Assembly: GCA_002868985.1 (NCBI GenBank)
Contig: PKTV01000522.1
Coordinates: 1-5,304, forward strand
DNA length: 5,304 bases
Source of the DNA: Desulfobacteraceae bacterium
GTDB taxonomy: Bacteria; Desulfobacterota; Desulfobacteria; Desulfobacterales; UBA11574
Direction of reading: 5' to 3'
Shown here: in pieces, positions 1 to 5,109 of the stretch
Position numbering within the stretch: the first letter of the stretch is position 1
How the letters are laid out: every line of letters begins with the position of its first letter
The notes under the pieces: model-generated
Told to the model about the DNA's origin: nothing
The model's input: the letters and a program-made list of their open reading frames with translations, nothing else
Databases searched by the model: none
Made by a program: the position numbers and the translations under genes

Positions 1-4
1 ATAG

Positions 5-48
5 GGTTATTGCGGCAAAATGTTTTGTATGCGGCAAAAAAATGTCAT
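5..48 (+). repeat. Diverged intergenic repeat element, copy 1
   Basis: Positions 5-48 align without gaps to 2369-2412, with 36 of 44 bases identical by eye; seven of the eight differences are transitions. This copy contains two tandem half-units, TGCGGCAAAATGT at 11-23 and TGCGGCAAAAAAATGT at 30-45, whose starts lie 19 bases apart, close to two helical turns. It lies about 220 bases upstream of the S1-like gene and just upstream of a TATAAT at 79-84. Such an arrangement suits paired binding sites for a transcription activator, but that role is inferred. It could also be a dispersed intergenic repeat. The window edge hides whatever lies to the left. Confidence 0.55.
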
Positions 49-78
49 ACTGATAGGATATGGCTGCCGAATATTTTA

Positions 79-84
79 TATAAT
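79..84 (+). promoter_or_regulatory. Possible -10 box for the S1-like gene
   Basis: TATAAT at 79-84 matches the sigma-70 -10 consensus exactly, but nothing resembling TTGACA lies 16-18 bases upstream (the best candidate, CTGATA at 50-55, is 23 bases away). The repeat element at 5-48 lies directly upstream, where an activator could replace the -35 contact. If used, the transcript would begin near 91 and carry a leader of about 180 bases. The region is very AT-rich, so a chance match is possible. Confidence 0.25.
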
Positions 85-250
85 TATTGAAAAATAAGAG
101 GGGTTGATTCGATTATAACTTTATTCATTCTATTTTTATGTGATATGAAGCAATTTTATCCCTCAAGGTAAGAATAGGGTAGGATTTAGGGGCGATTATA
201 TATCGTAATAAAACACAAAACGACATATCCTGATCAAATAACCATAAATC

Positions 251-262
251 TTTTTTTTGGAG
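251..262 (+). promoter_or_regulatory. U-rich ribosome binding site of the S1-like gene
   Basis: Eight consecutive T residues (251-258) run directly into GGAG (259-262), followed by an 8-base spacer to the ATG at 271. The GGAG and spacing support this start. U-rich single-stranded tracts upstream of the Shine-Dalgarno are known targets of ribosomal protein S1, so the product could bind its own message; that is inference. Confidence 0.6.
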
Positions 263-270
263 CAAGAGAC

Positions 271-1731
271 ATGTCAGACGACTTAAACAATGAAACACAA
301 GATGATGAAAAGGAAAGCTTCGCCGAACTTTTAGACTCGTACGGTTTTGGCATGAAAGACGATATCCAGATCGGAGACAAAATAACCGCAAAGATCATTT
401 CCATCGGAAAAAATACCGTTTTTATGGATGCGGGAACAAAGGTTGACGGAACCGTTGAAGGCGCTGAACTTTTAGATGATGAGGGAAATATGCCTTTTAG
501 TGAAGGCGATGAAATTGAGTTGTATGTAGTGGCCCTTGATGAACATGAAATGCGCTTATCAAAAGCAATTTCGGGTATCGGAGGTTTTGATATTCTTTAT
601 GACGCTTTTAAAAACGCAATCCCTGTTGAAGGAAAAATAACTGAGACCTGCAAAGGTGGTTTCAACGTGGATCTGCTTCAAAGGCGCGCTTTTTGTCCCA
701 TGAGCCAGATCGATGTAAAATATGTCGAAGTACCTGAAGATTACGTTGGGCAGACCTATGAATTTCTGATTGTTCAATTCGAAGAAAACGGAAGAAACAT
801 CGTCGTCTCCCGCCGAAAAATTCTTGCTCAGGCCATGGAAAAAGAAAAAGAAGTCTTTTTCAGTACATTAAAGAAGGGCGATATTTTAAAGGGCAAGGTC
901 ATTAAACTTATGCCCTACGGAGCATTTGTTGAACTGACCCCCGGCGTCGAGGGAATGGTTCACATTTCCGAACTGAGTTGGTCCCGAGTGGAAAAGATCG
1001 AAGAGATTGTCCGACCCAATGATACGGTTACGGTCAAGGTGATCGATATAGCGGACGATGACAAAAAGAATCAGAAAAAAATTTCACTTTCCATGAGACA
1101 GCTTGACAGCGACCCCTGGGATACGGTGTCAGAAAAAATTTGTCCGGGAGACAAGGTGATCGGAAAAGTTACCCGGTGCATGAAATTTGGTGTTTTCGTG
1201 GAAATCGTCCCCGGCATAGAGGGCCTGGTTCATATCAGCGAAATGAGCTATGTCAAGCGTGTAATCAACCCCGAAGATGTTGTAACACCGGGTGAAAAAG
1301 TTTCGGTTCTGGTCAAAGAACTCGATGCAAAAGGGCGGCGGATCTCCCTTAGCATCCGAGATGCCCAGGGAGACCCATGGCTGGAGGTGTCGGACAAATT
1401 CAGTGTTGGTCAGATCGTTAAAGGAACACTGGAAAAAAAAGAAAAATTCGGCTATTTTGTTTCATTGGCTCCGGGCATCACCGGGCTTCTGCCGAAATCG
1501 AAAATCAAGGAAGCCGAAAAGCCCGGATTGATAGAACAACTCAAAGTAGGAGATTCGCTTGCCGTAGCTGTTGAGGGGATCCATCCCCATGAACGCAAAA
1601 TTACCCTTGCCCCGGGAGATTCCAAAGATGAGGGCGCCTGGAAAAATTTTTCACAGGCTGAAACACCTATGCCCAAGACTGATTTTGCCGAAAAATTGCA
1701 GCAGGCAATGGTATCCAAAAACAACAAATAG
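271..1731 (+). CDS. S1 RNA-binding domain protein (ribosomal protein S1 homologue, five S1 domains)
   Basis: The 486-residue product is a chain of OB-fold S1 domains that should bind single-stranded RNA in the cytoplasm, probably at the ribosome. Five repeats can be placed at about residues 34-98, 115-183, 200-278, 291-364 and 377-448. Domains 3 and 4 are the most typical, with YGAFVEL and FGVFVEI strands followed by [12 protein letters not shown] and [12 protein letters not shown]. Domains 1 and 2 ([32 protein letters not shown]) are divergent, as in the N-terminal ribosome-docking domains of S1. The fifth is weaker, with LLPKSKI in place of the VHISEL strand. E. coli S1 has about 557 residues and six domains, so this is a shortened homologue. 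Many Desulfobacterota have such a protein besides full-length S1, so rpsA is not assigned. The start is supported by GGAG eight bases upstream. The acidic N-terminus (1-30) and lysine-containing tail lie outside the folded domains. Confidence 0.93.
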   Translation: MSDDLNNETQDDEKESFAELLDSYGFGMKDDIQIGDKITAKIISIGKNTVFMDAGTKVDGTVEGAELLDDEGNMPFSEGDEIELYVVALDEHEMRLSKAISGIGGFDILYDAFKNAIPVEGKITETCKGGFNVDLLQRRAFCPMSQIDVKYVEVPEDYVGQTYEFLIVQFEENGRNIVVSRRKILAQAMEKEKEVFFSTLKKGDILKGKVIKLMPYGAFVELTPGVEGMVHISELSWSRVEKIEEIVRPNDTVTVKVIDIADDDKKNQKKISLSMRQLDSDPWDTVSEKICPGDKVIGKVTRCMKFGVFVEIVPGIEGLVHISEMSYVKRVINPEDVVTPGEKVSVLVKELDAKGRRISLSIRDAQGDPWLEVSDKFSVGQIVKGTLEKKEKFGYFVSLAPGITGLLPKSKIKEAEKPGLIEQLKVGDSLAVAVEGIHPHERKITLAPGDSKDEGAWKNFSQAETPMPKTDFAEKLQQAMVSKNNK

Positions 1732-1781
1732 CTGTGAATCTTTTCAAAATCGGGGAGATTTCCTGCATACAGTTCGTGGTA

Positions 1782-2168
1782 TTAGAGAAATTTAATGCTG
1801 ATCGTAGCTGATTTTACTACAAAAATACGCTCATTGTTGCTGGTCAAATCAGCAGGTGTTATGAAAAACCCGGGACGGTCTGGTGAATAACCAAGGGCAT
1901 AACCGCTAATAATCTCACCATCCGTAAATTCCACTTCGATCTTGCGTCCTGCACCATGGATCGTATCTTCATATTTCTTTTGATATTCTTTATTACCTTC
2001 GAAATCCTTTACGAAGAATACCGCCTTTAAAGTATCGGTATCGATTTCCTCTATATTACCGTCCAGACGATTGAGGTGAAAGCGTATCTTATTCGGGAAA
2101 AAGTCACTGGTATTGCCTTTCATTATCATACCGTCCTTAAATCGTATGATGACCTTATTGGTTTGCAT
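1782..2168 (-). CDS. Small two-lobed beta protein, DUF6982-like
   Basis: The product has 128 residues, no signal peptide and no membrane segment. It resembles the conserved deltaproteobacterial family I know as DUF6982; the function is unknown and the family name is from memory. Two similar halves are visible. Residues 6-54 contain IIRFKDGMIMKG, then FFPNKIRFHL. Residues 77-127 contain IEVEFTDGEIISG, then YSPDRPGFFITP. The common pattern is F-x-D-G-x-I-x-x-G, a proline about seven residues on and an aromatic strand, suggesting two small beta barrels. A charged linker (KDFEGNKEYQKKYED, about 54-68) joins them. The ATG has GGAG (complement of 2174-2177) five bases upstream. The gene converges on the S1-like gene with a 50-base gap and has its own candidate promoter at 2273-2301. 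A role in signalling or as an adaptor would be a guess. Confidence 0.8.
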   Translation of the reverse strand: MQTNKVIIRFKDGMIMKGNTSDFFPNKIRFHLNRLDGNIEEIDTDTLKAVFFVKDFEGNKEYQKKYEDTIHGAGRKIEVEFTDGEIISGYALGYSPDRPGFFITPADLTSNNERIFVVKSATISIKFL

Positions 2169-2272
2169 AAATTCTCCATTTTTTAAGTGCGATAATTCTA
2201 TTCAAAGACTAAAGCTGAATTCATTGAGTGCGAAATTTATATCTCCATTTCAATATAAGCAAAACCGGTGCC

Positions 2273-2301
2273 ATTATTACTTAAAGGGGCATTTCTGTCA
2301 T
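2273..2301 (-). promoter_or_regulatory. Candidate sigma-70 promoter of the DUF6982-like gene
   Basis: Read on the minus strand, ATGACA (complement of 2296-2301) is followed after 17 bases by AATAAT (complement of 2273-2278). Each hexamer matches five of six consensus positions with the ideal spacing. Transcription would start near 2266, giving a leader of about 98 bases. This is the best promoter-like sequence I found between the divergent units; the AT-rich context leaves room for chance. Confidence 0.4.
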
Positions 2302-2368
2302 AAATACTAAATAATAGCAGTAATATACATTGTTTTTCCAGAGTTTTCTATATAGATTCCTTATGAAT

Positions 2369-2412
2369 GGTTATTGTAACAAAATATTCTGGATGCGACA
2401 AAAAAATGTCGT
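2369..2412 (+). repeat. Diverged intergenic repeat element, copy 2
   Basis: This is the partner of 5-48, in the same orientation. The second half-unit is a clean inverted repeat, CGACA (2396-2400), six A residues, then TGTCG (2407-2411), a dyad typical of dimeric regulator binding sites. The first half-unit has degenerated to TGTAACAAAATATT (2375-2388). It lies about 200 bases from the start of the divergent DUF6982-like gene and about 380 bases upstream of the operon beginning at 2789. A regulator box, possibly an enhancer site for a bacterial enhancer-binding protein, is the leading guess; no proper sigma-54 -24/-12 pair with GG-N10-GC was found nearby. Confidence 0.55.
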
Positions 2413-2446
2413 GTGTAAGTGACGGGAGACCAGTCGGACGCATCTG

Positions 2447-2455
2447 TGATATATT
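2447..2455 (+). promoter_or_regulatory. Possible extended -10 promoter downstream of repeat copy 2
   Basis: TGATATATT at 2447-2455 combines the TG of an extended -10 with TATATT (five of six matches), about 47 bases downstream of the centre of the dyad at 2396-2411. A transcript would begin near 2462 and include the long inverted repeat, then run about 330 bases to the remnant gene. An overlapping alternative is TTGACA (2454-2459), 16 bases, then TTTAAC (2476-2481). Neither can be confirmed from sequence alone. Confidence 0.3.
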
Positions 2456-2475
2456 GACATTTGGCATGAAAAGCT

Positions 2476-2556
2476 TTTAACTTAAGTTTTTAACCCAATT
2501 ATCGCTAAAAAGCATTTGGAGCAGCTCTGGCTGGTCTGGGAAAAATTTAAGTTAAA
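2476..2556. repeat. Long imperfect inverted repeat, potential hairpin
   Basis: Bases 2476-2491 pair with 2541-2556 as 15 Watson-Crick pairs and one G-T wobble. After a two-base bulge (2492-2493), CCC at 2494-2496 pairs with GGG at 2538-2540. The 41-base interior can form a smaller hairpin, with GGAG-type pairing around 2518-2528 and AGC (2511-2513) with GCT (2530-2532). The outer stem is AT-rich and no T-tract follows, so it is not a normal intrinsic terminator. It may be a structured leader or small RNA, or the remains of a miniature inverted-repeat element; no target-site duplication is evident. Confidence 0.6.
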
Positions 2557-2788
2557 TGAGATGGTTAAATAGAAAAAAACCATATGACTTATATAAGGCA
2601 CATAGCGGGTGTAACATATAGATATACAAATTAATTGATATGGGAATCACTTTGTATATTGATGTTGTGCGATACTGCACCAATGAAATATTATGCCCTT
2701 AAAAATTTCTTTCGGCCGGCTGCTCTGTAACGAGTTGCTGAAAATGAAGTGTACGAAACCGGAATAAAAAACATAAGGGGATGTAGCC

Positions 2789-2914
2789 ATGCCAGAAAAA
2801 AAGAAAATTGGATTTATTGGTATTGGAATGATGGGACTGCCTATGGCCCATGGCCTGTCCAGCTATGATTGGACGGGGATCGCTGCCGAAGTGGAAGCAG
2901 AAGCAGGATTATAA
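2789..2914 (+). pseudogene. Remnant of a 3-hydroxyisobutyrate dehydrogenase-type gene
   Basis: This 41-codon frame begins with the dinucleotide-binding turn of the beta-hydroxyacid dehydrogenase family: KIGFIGIGMMGLPMA at residues 6-20, containing G-x-G-x-x-G. Intact members have about 290 residues and oxidise 3-hydroxy acids with NAD(P). After about residue 24 the sequence passes directly into DWTGIAAEVEAEAGL, which resembles the last residues of the same family, where a D-(W/F/Y)-(S/T)-x-(I/L) segment and a final AG often occur. I infer an internal in-frame deletion joining the two ends. The Rossmann fold and the catalytic lysine are missing, so no enzyme activity is expected. The start has AAGGGG eight bases upstream. 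It is the first frame of the plus-strand run, 52 bases before the thioesterase. The N-terminal identification is firm; the C-terminal match is less so. Confidence 0.7.
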
Positions 2915-2940
2915 TCTTAATATACAAGACGGTTATAATC
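2907..2940. repeat. Pair of near-palindromic GATTATAATC sites
   Basis: GATTATAATC at 2907-2916 is a perfect ten-base palindrome overlapping the stop codon of the remnant gene. GGTTATAATC at 2931-2940 repeats nine of its ten bases, 24 bases downstream. The second copy contains TATAAT (2934-2939), a perfect -10 hexamer without a convincing -35 box, 28 bases before the thioesterase start. The pair could be an operator or internal promoter for the thioesterase, or chance in AT-rich DNA. Confidence 0.3.
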
Positions 2941-2952
2941 AAATAGTAATGT

Positions 2953-2958
2953 AAAGGA
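2953..2958 (+). promoter_or_regulatory. Ribosome binding site fixing the GTG start of the thioesterase
   Basis: AAAGGA at 2953-2958 lies eight bases upstream of GTG at 2967. The only nearby upstream ATG (2949) is followed directly by a stop codon, and the next in-frame methionine is residue 100, inside the fold. GTG is therefore the likely start. Confidence 0.7.
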
Positions 2959-2966
2959 TTAATATC

Positions 2967-3398
2967 GTGGCGCGTATCAAATTAGCTTCTCTGGATCACT
3001 ACCAAAGTGTTTACGAAACCGCTGTTGAAGTCACGGATTTAAATTATGGCAATCATCTGGGAAATGATGCCTTGGTCGGGATCATCCACAGGGCTCGCGT
3101 TCATTTTTTACACTGGCTCGGCGCAAGCGAAAATAATCTTGGAGATGGAAAGACCGGGATTCTATTGGCGGACCTTATCGTTAACTACAAGAAAGAGAGT
3201 TTTCTTTTTGACAAGTTGGGTGTTGAAACCAGCATTGGTGAGGTGCGTTCAAAAGGATTTCGCATGTTTCACAGAATAACAGCCGCACAGGGCCGACTCA
3301 TCGCCTTGGCCGAAATTGGTATTGTCGCTTTTGATTACCACGAAAGGAAGGTCGCCCGAATCCCCGAATCATTTGTCCATAAAATAAAGGATTTATGA
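2967..3398 (+). CDS. Hotdog-fold thioesterase (4HBT/YbgC-like acyl-CoA thioesterase)
   Basis: The 143-residue product has the usual length and layout of a single hotdog domain of the 4-hydroxybenzoyl-CoA thioesterase/YbgC group. Its first strand (VYETAVEVTDLNYGNHLGND, 15-34) leads into a long central helix (ALVGIIHRARVHFLHWLG, 35-52). D24 in the D-x-N-Y-x-N-H-x-x-N motif is in the place of the catalytic aspartate of the family. Later strands include GILLADLIVNYKKE (64-77) and KGFRMFHRITA (96-106), with the final strand around IALAEIGIVAFDY (112-124). Members hydrolyse acyl- or aryl-CoA thioesters in the cytoplasm as tetramers or dimers; the substrate here cannot be told. The gene is intact, although the frames on both sides are remnants of redox genes. 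The next frame starts 16 bases after its stop, suggesting a shared transcript and coupled translation. Confidence 0.88.
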   Translation: MARIKLASLDHYQSVYETAVEVTDLNYGNHLGNDALVGIIHRARVHFLHWLGASENNLGDGKTGILLADLIVNYKKESFLFDKLGVETSIGEVRSKGFRMFHRITAAQGRLIALAEIGIVAFDYHERKVARIPESFVHKIKDL

Positions 3399-3414
3399 AC
3401 AATGGAGATTTTAA

Positions 3415-3591
3415 ATGATAACTGACGAAACTTATTATAAGCTGGCAAAGGTCCTTGATACATTGCCCAATGGTTTTCCGGCCACTGAGAACGGGATTAA
3501 AATCAAGCTCCTCAAATCCGAGGAAGCAAGATTTTATTCATGCATTGACTTTGCTGAAGGTTGTCTTACTATCTTAACATCCAAGGCATAA
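3415..3591 (+). pseudogene. Truncated 4Fe-4S protein gene (N-terminal remnant)
   Basis: This 58-codon frame begins with YKLAKVLDTLPNGFPATENG and then IKIKLLK (28-34). It strongly recalls the N-terminus of a deltaproteobacterial ferredoxin family of several hundred residues, in which a helical leader of the type LPNGFPATESGVEIKLLK is followed by KIFTPEEA and, much later, by Cys-x2-Cys-x2-Cys cluster motifs. Here LLK runs straight into SEEARF, as if a few codons were lost, and the similarity fades after about residue 38. The last 20 residues (YSCIDFAEGC onward) are unrecognised, with two cysteines but no cluster motif. It has GGAG at 3404-3407, seven bases before the ATG, and lies between the thioesterase (16 bases) and the hydrolase (35 bases). 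It is probably a non-functional stump; a small expressed peptide is not excluded. Confidence 0.6.
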
Positions 3592-3617
3592 CGATCGACT
3601 GTAAGGGGGCACCAAAT

Positions 3618-3622
3618 AAGGA
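3618..3622 (+). promoter_or_regulatory. Ribosome binding site deciding the start of the EEP hydrolase
   Basis: AAGGA at 3618-3622 precedes ATG at 3627 by four bases, somewhat close but usable. An in-frame TTG at 3561 would add 22 residues. It lies inside the preceding remnant frame, has GAAGG directly abutting it with no spacer, and the added residues show no fold similarity. The ATG at 3627 also begins exactly at the first beta strand of the fold. Confidence 0.6.
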
Positions 3623-3626
3623 AAGT

Positions 3627-4373
3627 ATGCGATTTCTTTTATACAATATACGTTACGCGGCAGGGATTGGACGGAAATTTCACCTTCCAGTACCTTACTG
3701 CGGATATTTAAAGCACACCAACGGTAATCTAAAAAAAATAGTGGATTTCATCAAGCCGCTTGATCCGGACATTATCGGATTGATTGAGGTGGATGCCGGG
3801 TCCTTCCGTTCGGAAAAAAGCAACCAGGCAGAATCAATTGCCCAGGAATTGCAGCACTATCATGTTTATCAATCAAAATATTCCATTGACTCAGTGGCAC
3901 AAAAATTGCCGGTGTTGAACAAACAGGGGAATGCCATTCTTACCAACCGGGAGATTGTGTCTCAAAACTTTCATTATTTAAATAACGGTGTCAAGCGTCT
4001 TGTTATTGAACTCGAACTGGAAGACTTTTCAATATTTCTTGTACATCTGTCGATAAAATATCGCCATCGGCAGTACCAGTTACAGGATCTTCATAGCATA
4101 GTCAAAAACATAAATAAGCCGGTTATCGTTGCCGGAGATTTCAACGTTTTGTGGGGAGATCGTGAACTTCAATTGTTTCTTGCCGCCACAGGCTTACATA
4201 GTGCCAACTGCAACGGACAACCCTCCCACCCCAGCAGGGCTCCACGAAGACAGCTCGACTATATTTTTCATAGCCCGGAAATTCAAGTGACCCATTTTCA
4301 GATACCGAAGGTTAAATTCTCTGACCATGCACCACTGGTATGTGATTTTGAGATTCTCAAAACACTCAATTGA
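3627..4373 (+). CDS. Endonuclease/exonuclease/phosphatase (EEP) family hydrolase
   Basis: The 248-residue product has the full motif order of the metal-dependent EEP (DNase I-like) fold. Residues 1-10 (MRFLLYNIRY) carry the N7 metal-site asparagine. DIIGLIEVD (48-56) holds the metal-binding E54. QGNAILTN (100-107) and FLVHLSIKYRHR (137-148) follow, with H140 in the usual core strand. AGDFNV (169-174) supplies D171 and N173, LDYIF (210-214) supplies D211, and FSDHAPLV (231-238) supplies the terminal D233-H234 pair. All expected catalytic residues are present, so the enzyme should be active as a Mg-dependent phosphodiesterase or phosphatase. The substrate (nucleic acid, phosphoinositide-like lipid or another phosphodiester) cannot be decided. 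No signal peptide or membrane segment is seen. The PilZ gene starts 30 bases downstream on the same strand, so the two are probably cotranscribed. Confidence 0.9.
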   Translation: MRFLLYNIRYAAGIGRKFHLPVPYCGYLKHTNGNLKKIVDFIKPLDPDIIGLIEVDAGSFRSEKSNQAESIAQELQHYHVYQSKYSIDSVAQKLPVLNKQGNAILTNREIVSQNFHYLNNGVKRLVIELELEDFSIFLVHLSIKYRHRQYQLQDLHSIVKNINKPVIVAGDFNVLWGDRELQLFLAATGLHSANCNGQPSHPSRAPRRQLDYIFHSPEIQVTHFQIPKVKFSDHAPLVCDFEILKTLN

Positions 4374-4403
4374 CAATGATGATTATTTATAGAGAAGGGA
4401 ACC

Positions 4404-5081
4404 ATGTTATATCATATTGTAATAATGGTAATTTTCGCAGTATTGGCATATACTGTTGTTGTACTGTTTAGAAAATTTGCCATAATTCAGAAACGAAGGA
4501 AAGAGCGGCAATTAAAGGAATCGGAGTTTATTAACAAACTTGTTTCTGAAGGGGACCTGAAATCCGGCCAATTATCTGGAATTTATGATTTTGTCGAAGA
4601 TAGAACCAACAATAAAGATGTTTTTAAATTAAAAACACCAGACAATGAACTTGGTAGAGATGAAATCTGTGCTTTAATATTTAAAGAAATCAACCGCATG
4701 TCCGATGCGGAAATACGACAATATTATCAAGAAGTTCAAGAAAAACAACACGGCAAATCCAGAAAACATGACAGAAAAGATTTTTTTATGATTGTAGATT
4801 ATAGTGTGAACGATAAATACTATCGGGACTTTATTCAGGACATCAGCGAGAGCGGTGTATTTATTAAAACTTCTCAACCGTTTTCAGTAGGTCAAAAGAT
4901 TCAAATGACTTTTATGTCTCCGGATTACCAGAAACCCTTTAAAATCAAAGGCGAAATTGTTCGAGTCCACACGGATGGCGCTGGTTTGAAGTTCATAATA
5001 GAAAGTCAGGTGCAAGAAGCAGCTTTAAAAAACTTCATGAGTAACATTCAAATAGATACCATCGGAACTCAATCGAGGTGA
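4404..5081 (+). CDS. Membrane-anchored PilZ-domain protein (c-di-GMP receptor)
   Basis: The 225-residue product has one N-terminal membrane helix (about 3-22, HIVIMVIFAVLAYTVVVLF) followed by a strongly basic stretch (24-35), predicting an N-out anchor with the rest in the cytoplasm. A charged helical linker (about 36-117) precedes a PilZ domain at about 118-212. Both c-di-GMP-binding motifs are intact: R-x-x-x-R at 120-124 (RKHDR) and D-x-S-x-x-G at 146-151 (DISESG). The later AGLKF (193-197) matches the conserved closing strand. The protein should therefore sense c-di-GMP at the inner membrane; its output is unknown. The ATG has AGAAGGGA (4393-4400) just upstream. It follows the EEP hydrolase by 30 bases, which may mean a shared role or merely cotranscription. 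Its stop lies 28 bases from the convergent MFS gene, and no clear terminator is seen between them. Confidence 0.9.
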   Translation: MLYHIVIMVIFAVLAYTVVVLFRKFAIIQKRRKERQLKESEFINKLVSEGDLKSGQLSGIYDFVEDRTNNKDVFKLKTPDNELGRDEICALIFKEINRMSDAEIRQYYQEVQEKQHGKSRKHDRKDFFMIVDYSVNDKYYRDFIQDISESGVFIKTSQPFSVGQKIQMTFMSPDYQKPFKIKGEIVRVHTDGAGLKFIIESQVQEAALKNFMSNIQIDTIGTQSR

Positions 5082-5109
5082 TACAAATTGAAACCGTCAG
5101 GTGTATTTA

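Larger units (their letters stand above)
2169..2788. other. 620-base intergenic region without a recognisable gene
   Basis: No reading frame here resembles a protein. The left third (2169-2340) serves as the upstream region of the minus-strand DUF6982-like gene. The centre holds the second repeat copy (2369-2412), an extended -10 motif (2447-2455) and the long inverted repeat (2476-2556). Between 2557 and 2788 I see AT-rich sequence, a short dyad GTGC-N6-GCAC at 2667-2680, and a good ribosome binding site, AAGGGG at 2775-2780, for the remnant gene at 2789. No intrinsic terminator with a GC-rich stem and T-tract was found on either strand. Confidence 0.7.

Noticed and set aside
125..391. 88-codon minus-strand frame over the S1 leader and start
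   Set aside because: It overlaps the well-supported S1 start, shows no family resemblance and has a low-complexity Cys/Leu/Arg composition typical of antisense reading.
1452..1727. Minus-strand frame opposite the 3' end of the S1-like gene
   Set aside because: It is fully antisense to the fifth S1 domain and tail, with no recognisable motif.
1747..1761. AAATC-GGGGA-GATTT as a terminator between the convergent genes
   Set aside because: A five-pair AT-rich stem without a T-tract is too weak to call.
2113..2310. 65-codon plus-strand frame across the start of the DUF6982-like gene
   Set aside because: It overlaps the divergent gene start antisense, and its sequence resembles no protein.
2462..2475. 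Sigma-54-like TGGCAT...GC motif
   Set aside because: The GG and GC are 10 bases apart from first G to G, where the -24/-12 consensus needs 12.
2667..2680. GTGC-N6-GCAC dyad upstream of the remnant gene
   Set aside because: A four-base arm is expected by chance in 620 bases and no promoter overlaps it.
3046..3279. 77-codon plus-strand frame inside the thioesterase
   Set aside because: It is an out-of-frame shadow of an intact hotdog domain.
3561..3626. TTG start extending the EEP hydrolase by 22 residues
   Set aside because: There is no usable spacing to a ribosome binding site, it overlaps the preceding remnant, and the fold begins at the ATG at 3627.
4370..4393. TTGACA at the end of the EEP gene as a promoter for the PilZ gene
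   Set aside because: The only -10-like hexamer, TATAGA, is 12 bases downstream, which is too short a spacer.
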